In this document: one piece after another, positions 35,610 through 39,423 of the stretch
Layout: each line of letters opens with the position of its first letter
Position numbering within the stretch: the stretch's first letter is position 1
Origin: Gemmatimonadaceae bacterium
Lineage (GTDB): Bacteria; Gemmatimonadota; Gemmatimonadetes; Gemmatimonadales; Gemmatimonadaceae
Assembly: GCA_014379355.1 (NCBI GenBank)
Contig: JACMLX010000252.1
Location: 1 to 39,423, forward strand
Length of the DNA stretch: 39,423 nucleotides
Direction: 5' to 3'
Position numbers and translations under genes: made by a program
The notes under the pieces: model-generated
Told to the model about the DNA's origin: nothing
Databases searched by the model: none
What the model saw: only the letters and a program-made list of their open reading frames with translations

Positions 35610-37646
35610 ATGAACGTAGTGCGTTGTATCCGCGTCGCCACCGTCGTCGTCGCGGCGACGATCGCGAGTTCGCCGCTCCTTCACGCCCAGTACACGGTCG
35701 GCGTGACCAGGCTGGTGGCAGAGCCGGCTCGCCTGACGTTGAAGGCCGGCGAGAGCGCCGCGCTGAAGATCACCGCCTACGATTCGGCGGGCAAAGTCGT
35801 GGCCGACGCGCCCTTGCGCGTGGGAGGACCTCGCGAATCCGTGCGCTACGCCGATGGCCGACTGACGGCTTTGCGCGCGGGATCGTACGTGGTCGTCGCG
35901 ACGGCATTCACGGGACGCGGGATCGCTGCCGTGACGTTGAACATCCCGGTCACGATTTCGTGGCCGTCGCTCTCGAAACTCGAGATCGTCGCAGGCGCGG
36001 GCCGACTCTACACGGGCACGATGCTGGCGCACGCCGTGAAGGGCTCACATGCCGACGGTTCGGTGCGACCGGGGCTCGCGACCACGTGGCGCAGCAGCGA
36101 TCCCACCGTCGCGACCGTCGATCGGTTCGGCAATGCCACCGCGCTCAAGGCCGGCGCGGTGACGGTGTCGGCCGAGTCGGAGGGGATGTCGGCACAGGTC
36201 CAGTACACGGTCGTGACGAGTCCTGTCGCACGCATCGAGACGAGCATCAAGGAAACGTCGGTGAATACCGGTGATGTGGTGCACCTCATGGCCGTCGCGC
36301 GACGTGCGAATGGCGAGGCCGTGCCTGATGCGAAGGTGGACTGGACGTACATCTACACGCCCGATGACACCACCGCCGCCCCTGGCGGCCCTGGCATCAT
36401 CGATCGTGCACCGGACGGCACGCCCCTGTTCGCGGCCAATGCGCCCGGCCGATTCACGCTGGTGGCGCAGTCCGGCACTGCGATCGCGCGCACGGTGCTC
36501 GATGTGAAGCCACGCGAGGCCCGCCGGAAGATCTCGATCACCGGTCGTGGCGTGGTGAACACGACGGCGACGTCCGACCTCTGGCCGTGGACCGGCAAGG
36601 ATGGTCGCGACTACTGTCTCGTCGGCACGTGGGGAGGCGATGGCTACGCGCTGGTGTTCGACATCACCGACATGAACAACATCGTGAAGACGGACTCGAT
36701 TCACGTCGATGCGCGCACCATCAACGACGTGACGGTGAGCCCCGACGGTCGCTATGGCGTGATCACGCGGGAAGGCGCATCGAATCGCGTCAATGGCGTC
36801 GTCATCATCGACCTGGCCGTGCCGGCGCATCCGAAGGTCGCGTCGATCTTCAACGAGCAGCTGACGGGTGGCGTGCACAATGCGTTCGCGACGAACGACT
36901 ACCTGTTCGCGATCAGCGGCGGCGAGAAGTACGTGATCATCGATGTGAAGGACATCACGAAGCCGCGCTTCGTGAGCGAGTACAAACATCCGGGCGCACG
37001 CATCCACGATCTCTGGGTGCGTGATGGCATCGCATACTCGGCGCAGGGCGGCGCGGGCACGGTGCTGGTGGACGTGGGGAACGGCAAGTACGGCGGGACC
37101 ATCGAACGTCCGAAGCTGATCAGCGTCTTCCCGATCAACTCGGGTCACGAGATCTATCCGTACGTGCAGCAGAGCACCGGCAAGACGTATCTCTTCATCG
37201 GTGACGAGGAGATGAATCGCGCCGGCCGCGTGTGGGAAGGCACGAACTACGGTCCGACGCTTGGCCAGGCGGGCGGCGTCGCGCAGACGTCGGGCGGCTA
37301 TGTACACATCGTCGACGCGACGGACCCGATGAACATGCGGAAGGTCGGCCGTTATCATCTCGAGGATTACGGTTCGCACGACATCATCGTCGAGAACGAC
37401 GTGTTGTATCAGGCCTACTACGATGGTGGTGTGCGCGTCGTGGACGTTTCTGGTGAGCTGCTCGGCAACCTGGCAGAGCAGCGTCGTGAGATCGCGGTCT
37501 TCAAGCCGTACGATCCGAAGGCGCTGACGTCGAATGCACCGTTCGTGATGAACGCGATGCCGTGGAAGGGTCGTGTGTTGTTCACGGACTTCAATTCCGG
37601 CCTGTGGGCGGCGAAGCTCGAAGACAAGCCGCCGGTGGTGCCGTGA
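35610..37646 (+). CDS. Exported Ig-like and LVIVD-repeat protein
   Basis: 678 residues. A signal peptide ends near SSPLLHAQ. About 30-320 carry Ig-like or BIG2-type domains (VTRLVAEPARLTLKAGESAALKITAY, TTWRSSDPTVATVDRFGNATALKAG). The C-terminal half is a propeller of LVIVD-type repeats (YALVFDITDMNN, NGVVIIDLAVPAHPKVAS, KYVIIDVKDITKPRFVSEY, GYVHIVDATDPMNMRKVGRY). A GGGGAG ribosome binding site is eight bases before the chosen ATG. A terminator follows. Likely an extracytoplasmic binding or structural protein. Confidence 0.88.
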   Translation: MNVVRCIRVATVVVAATIASSPLLHAQYTVGVTRLVAEPARLTLKAGESAALKITAYDSAGKVVADAPLRVGGPRESVRYADGRLTALRAGSYVVVATAFTGRGIAAVTLNIPVTISWPSLSKLEIVAGAGRLYTGTMLAHAVKGSHADGSVRPGLATTWRSSDPTVATVDRFGNATALKAGAVTVSAESEGMSAQVQYTVVTSPVARIETSIKETSVNTGDVVHLMAVARRANGEAVPDAKVDWTYIYTPDDTTAAPGGPGIIDRAPDGTPLFAANAPGRFTLVAQSGTAIARTVLDVKPREARRKISITGRGVVNTTATSDLWPWTGKDGRDYCLVGTWGGDGYALVFDITDMNNIVKTDSIHVDARTINDVTVSPDGRYGVITREGASNRVNGVVIIDLAVPAHPKVASIFNEQLTGGVHNAFATNDYLFAISGGEKYVIIDVKDITKPRFVSEYKHPGARIHDLWVRDGIAYSAQGGAGTVLVDVGNGKYGGTIERPKLISVFPINSGHEIYPYVQQSTGKTYLFIGDEEMNRAGRVWEGTNYGPTLGQAGGVAQTSGGYVHIVDATDPMNMRKVGRYHLEDYGSHDIIVENDVLYQAYYDGGVRVVDVSGELLGNLAEQRREIAVFKPYDPKALTSNAPFVMNAMPWKGRVLFTDFNSGLWAAKLEDKPPVVP

Positions 37647-37683
37647 GGCGACGCCCGGTCGGTGGTGCTCGGCCTTGATGATG

Positions 37684-37720
37684 CAACGCCCGTTGGCAGT
37701 CTGTCTGCTGACGGGCGTTG
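37684..37720 (+). terminator. Hairpin terminator after the LVIVD protein gene
   Basis: 16-bp stem CAACGCCCGTTGGCAG / CTGCTGACGGGCGTTG with a 5-base loop and one G-U pair. Only TTCG follows. Shape resembles the hairpin at 26760-26798. Confidence 0.75.
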
Positions 37721-37723
37721 TTC

Positions 37724-38572
37724 GTGACCTCCGCTTCCGCGACTCCGCCACTACCGTCGACGACTGTGCCCCTGCCGCGACTTCATCTCTTCGAACTCGA
37801 AGACCAGGCGTGGTTTCCCGACGTACTCAGACGGGGCATGACGGACTATCTCGCTGCGGTGACGGTGCGCACGCATCCCTACGCGGCAGCAGTCGAGCCA
37901 CTTACGAACATGCTGCAGTCGAACGGAGCACGTCGCGTTCGTGATCTCTGTTCAGGTGCCGGCGGACCGTGGCCCGTCCTGTTGCCGACACTCAGTGCAT
38001 CGCTTCCGGGCCTCAGCCTCGAGCTGAGCGATGCCTACCCGAATACGAGCGCGCTTGACCACTTCCCCCCGGGCTCGCCGGTCACGTATCGCGGGACGGC
38101 GTTGCGCGCGACCGATACGCTGCCGCGAGATGGATCAGCGATAACGCTCTTCTCCTCGCTTCATCATTTTCGGCCCGCCGATGCGACGCAGATCCTGCGA
38201 AATGCCGAAGACGCGCAGTCGCCGATCGCGATCTTCGAAGCGACCCATCGCTCGCCATTGGCACTGGTGGCGATGTGCGTGGTACCGATCGTCGTGCTGC
38301 TCGTGACACCTCAGATCCGACCGCTCCGGTGGTGGCGACTGCTGTTGACATACATCGTTCCCGCGTTGCCCGTGGCAATCTGGTGGGACGGGCTGGTTTC
38401 GTGCCTGCGGACGTACACGCGTGACGAGTTACTCGCGATGACGTCGTCCCTCCACGCCGGAGACATGGCCTGGACATGCGAGGAAGTTCGCCGCGCTGGA
38501 CAACCGCTGCCAATGACGATGCTGATCGGCGTTCCAGTGTCCCGGATCACGAAAGCGACGCCGACGACTTAG
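37724..38572 (+). CDS. Methyltransferase-like protein with C-terminal membrane segments
   Basis: About 282 residues. A class I SAM-binding motif-like segment DLCSGAGGPWPV lies near 75-86, and LFSSLHHFRPADATQILRNA resembles the region after motif III. The C-terminal third carries two strongly hydrophobic segments (LALVAMCVVPIVVLLV and LLLTYIVPALPVAIWW), unusual for a soluble methyltransferase. The start is uncertain: GTG at 37724 or GTG at 37766; the longest frame starts inside the terminator stem and is unlikely. Substrate unknown. Confidence 0.65.
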   Translation: MTSASATPPLPSTTVPLPRLHLFELEDQAWFPDVLRRGMTDYLAAVTVRTHPYAAAVEPLTNMLQSNGARRVRDLCSGAGGPWPVLLPTLSASLPGLSLELSDAYPNTSALDHFPPGSPVTYRGTALRATDTLPRDGSAITLFSSLHHFRPADATQILRNAEDAQSPIAIFEATHRSPLALVAMCVVPIVVLLVTPQIRPLRWWRLLLTYIVPALPVAIWWDGLVSCLRTYTRDELLAMTSSLHAGDMAWTCEEVRRAGQPLPMTMLIGVPVSRITKATPTT

Positions 38573-38857
38573 CGGGCCGGGCGCGCCGTTGCCGTGTCAT
38601 GCGACCACCACGCTCGAGCCAAAGAAAGGCATCGCGCTGGCCGCACCACACGAGTCACCTGCAGCGCCCGGAGATACTACACCACGATCGCCAATGGCAC
38701 CGCAACGACGCCGCATTCACGTCGTCGTCCAGTCGGAGCGATTCGTCGTCGTGGCCGGCGGGAGGTCAGTCCCTCCATGTAGGGCTTTCACCTACGGCGC
38801 TTCCCGGGCCCGAGCCTCAGCGTACAGCGGACCTTCCAATCCGATAAGGAGCCCGCC
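38573..38857. other. Gap before the sigma-like gene, with two small hairpins
   Basis: No gene supported. Two small stems stand in series at 38761-38776 (GGAGG/CCTCC) and 38779-38795 (GTAGG/CCTAC), then a clear AAGGAG ribosome binding site. They do not match a riboswitch I know. Either could be chance. Confidence 0.3.
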
Positions 38858-39423
38858 ATGCGCACGATGCCTGCGACAATCGCGCCGGATACCTTTGCCG
38901 GCCTGATCGGTGGTGACAAAGCCGCTCTCCATCAACTGTTCGATGAGTTTGCGCCGGCGCTTGCGGAGTCGGCCGACGACGAGGTGCATGTCGAGACCGC
39001 TGCGGCGCACATCGTCGAGCATGTCTTCGAGCGCGCATGGCAGGAGCGACGTGATTTCACCTCGGCAGATGGCCTCCATGACTGGCTCGTGCGCGAGACA
39101 CACGTGCTGTCGGTACGCGAACAGGTGCGTCGCGCCGGGCTTCGGCGCTTCGACGCTCGCGAGGTCGTGACGCACGCTCCATCGTCCGCAAAACCACATG
39201 CGGAATATGACGTCGCCAAGGGATGGGCGCGTCTCGAACACCGCATCGACCTCGCCGTGATCGATCCGACGGCGGCGTCGGCGCTTCGCTACGAAGCCTC
39301 GCGCCACGGCGCCGCCGAGCACATTGCCCATGTCGGCGAGGGCCCACCGATGAAGCTCATTGCGGGCGGTGCCGTCGTGCTTCTGCTGGTCGGCGGATTC
39401 ATGTTCTGGCGACTGCACGACGC
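38858..39423 (+). CDS. ECF sigma region 2-like domain joined to a membrane helix (3' end cut by window)
   Basis: The first 188 codons of a gene that runs off the window. AAGGAG lies six bases before the ATG. Residues about 12-100 align with ECF sigma region 2: FAGLIGGDKAALHQLFDEFAP, then AAAHIVEHVFERAWQERRDF and LHDWLVRETHVLSVREQVRR. No region 4 is seen. Instead a segment VAKGWARLEHRIDLAV, similar in feel to FecR-type anti-sigma proteins, precedes a transmembrane helix at about 166-184 (LIAGGAVVLLLVGGFMFW). The combination suggests a sigma-derived domain tethered to the membrane. The rest of the protein is outside the window. Confidence 0.65.
   Translation, partial: MRTMPATIAPDTFAGLIGGDKAALHQLFDEFAPALAESADDEVHVETAAAHIVEHVFERAWQERRDFTSADGLHDWLVRETHVLSVREQVRRAGLRRFDAREVVTHAPSSAKPHAEYDVAKGWARLEHRIDLAVIDPTAASALRYEASRHGAAEHIAHVGEGPPMKLIAGGAVVLLLVGGFMFWRLHD

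Noticed and set aside
36045-37751. 568-residue open frame on the minus strand
   Set aside because: Antisense to the LVIVD protein, with the same His/Arg/Asp-rich antisense composition. It also crosses the terminator at 37684-37720.
38761-38795. Riboswitch, possibly cyclic di-GMP type, before the sigma-like gene
   Set aside because: Only two short 5-bp stems are present, without the conserved loop residues of known classes.

Overview
The window is high-GC bacterial DNA, densely coded on both strands. The gene set fits an aerobic heterotrophic Gram-negative, most likely a member of the Gemmatimonadota. It has a TonB-dependent receptor with a carboxypeptidase-regulatory-like N-terminus, Ig-like lipoproteins, a Minf_1886-family protein, a DUF2723 membrane protein and LVIVD-repeat proteins. 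That taxonomic call is an inference from gene content. No rRNA gene, canonical tRNA, CRISPR array, transposase or phage gene is visible.

Positions 1-8095 are a minus-strand cluster read from right to left: thiolase, CPBP membrane protease, 3-hydroxybutyryl-CoA dehydrogenase, acyl-CoA dehydrogenase, leucine-type amino acid dehydrogenase, ribose 5-phosphate isomerase B (rpiB), serine hydroxymethyltransferase (glyA), a Minf_1886-family protein, then after a gap an NAD(P)H-hydrate epimerase cut by the window edge. Several genes overlap by ATGA or are separated by TGATCATG, so this looks like one operon for short-chain and branched-chain acyl-CoA and amino acid catabolism feeding one-carbon metabolism. 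Positions 8567-15424 hold a DUF4287/DUF5655 protein (+), a large TonB-dependent receptor (-), and the pair thrS then GGDEF diguanylate cyclase (-). Positions 15575-26734 run on the plus strand: BON-domain protein, valS, Ig-like lipoprotein, HAD phosphatase (gmhB-like), purN, purH and a DUF2723 membrane protein.

From 26887 onward the content is more accessory: a sialidase-like BNR-repeat lipoprotein (-), an Stv-like protein (-), then a plus-strand stretch at 29649-31843 that I consider the most interesting part of the window. It has a near-consensus sigma70 promoter, a small Cys-rich reading frame closed by a hairpin terminator, a long-stem RNA candidate, and a clear tRNA-like RNA with D-arm, T-arm, bulged acceptor stem and a long extended arm where the anticodon arm would be. 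Directly after it comes an RtcB-family RNA ligase with its own terminator. After rtcB come a DinB-family protein, a family 9 glycosyltransferase, a possible papain-like or transglutaminase-like protein (-), a divergent pair of beta-propeller proteins, a membrane-associated methyltransferase-like protein, and at the right edge a truncated protein joining an ECF sigma region 2-like domain to a membrane helix.

The longer plus-strand and flanking gaps are not empty. Six of them hold inverted-repeat elements built from imperfect tandem units of about 8-11 bases, in two classes. One class (315-566, 16128-16426, 21995-22297) also carries a shared GCTGTTCC core. The other class (8245-8445, 23905-24029, 24075-24210) has simple paired arms.
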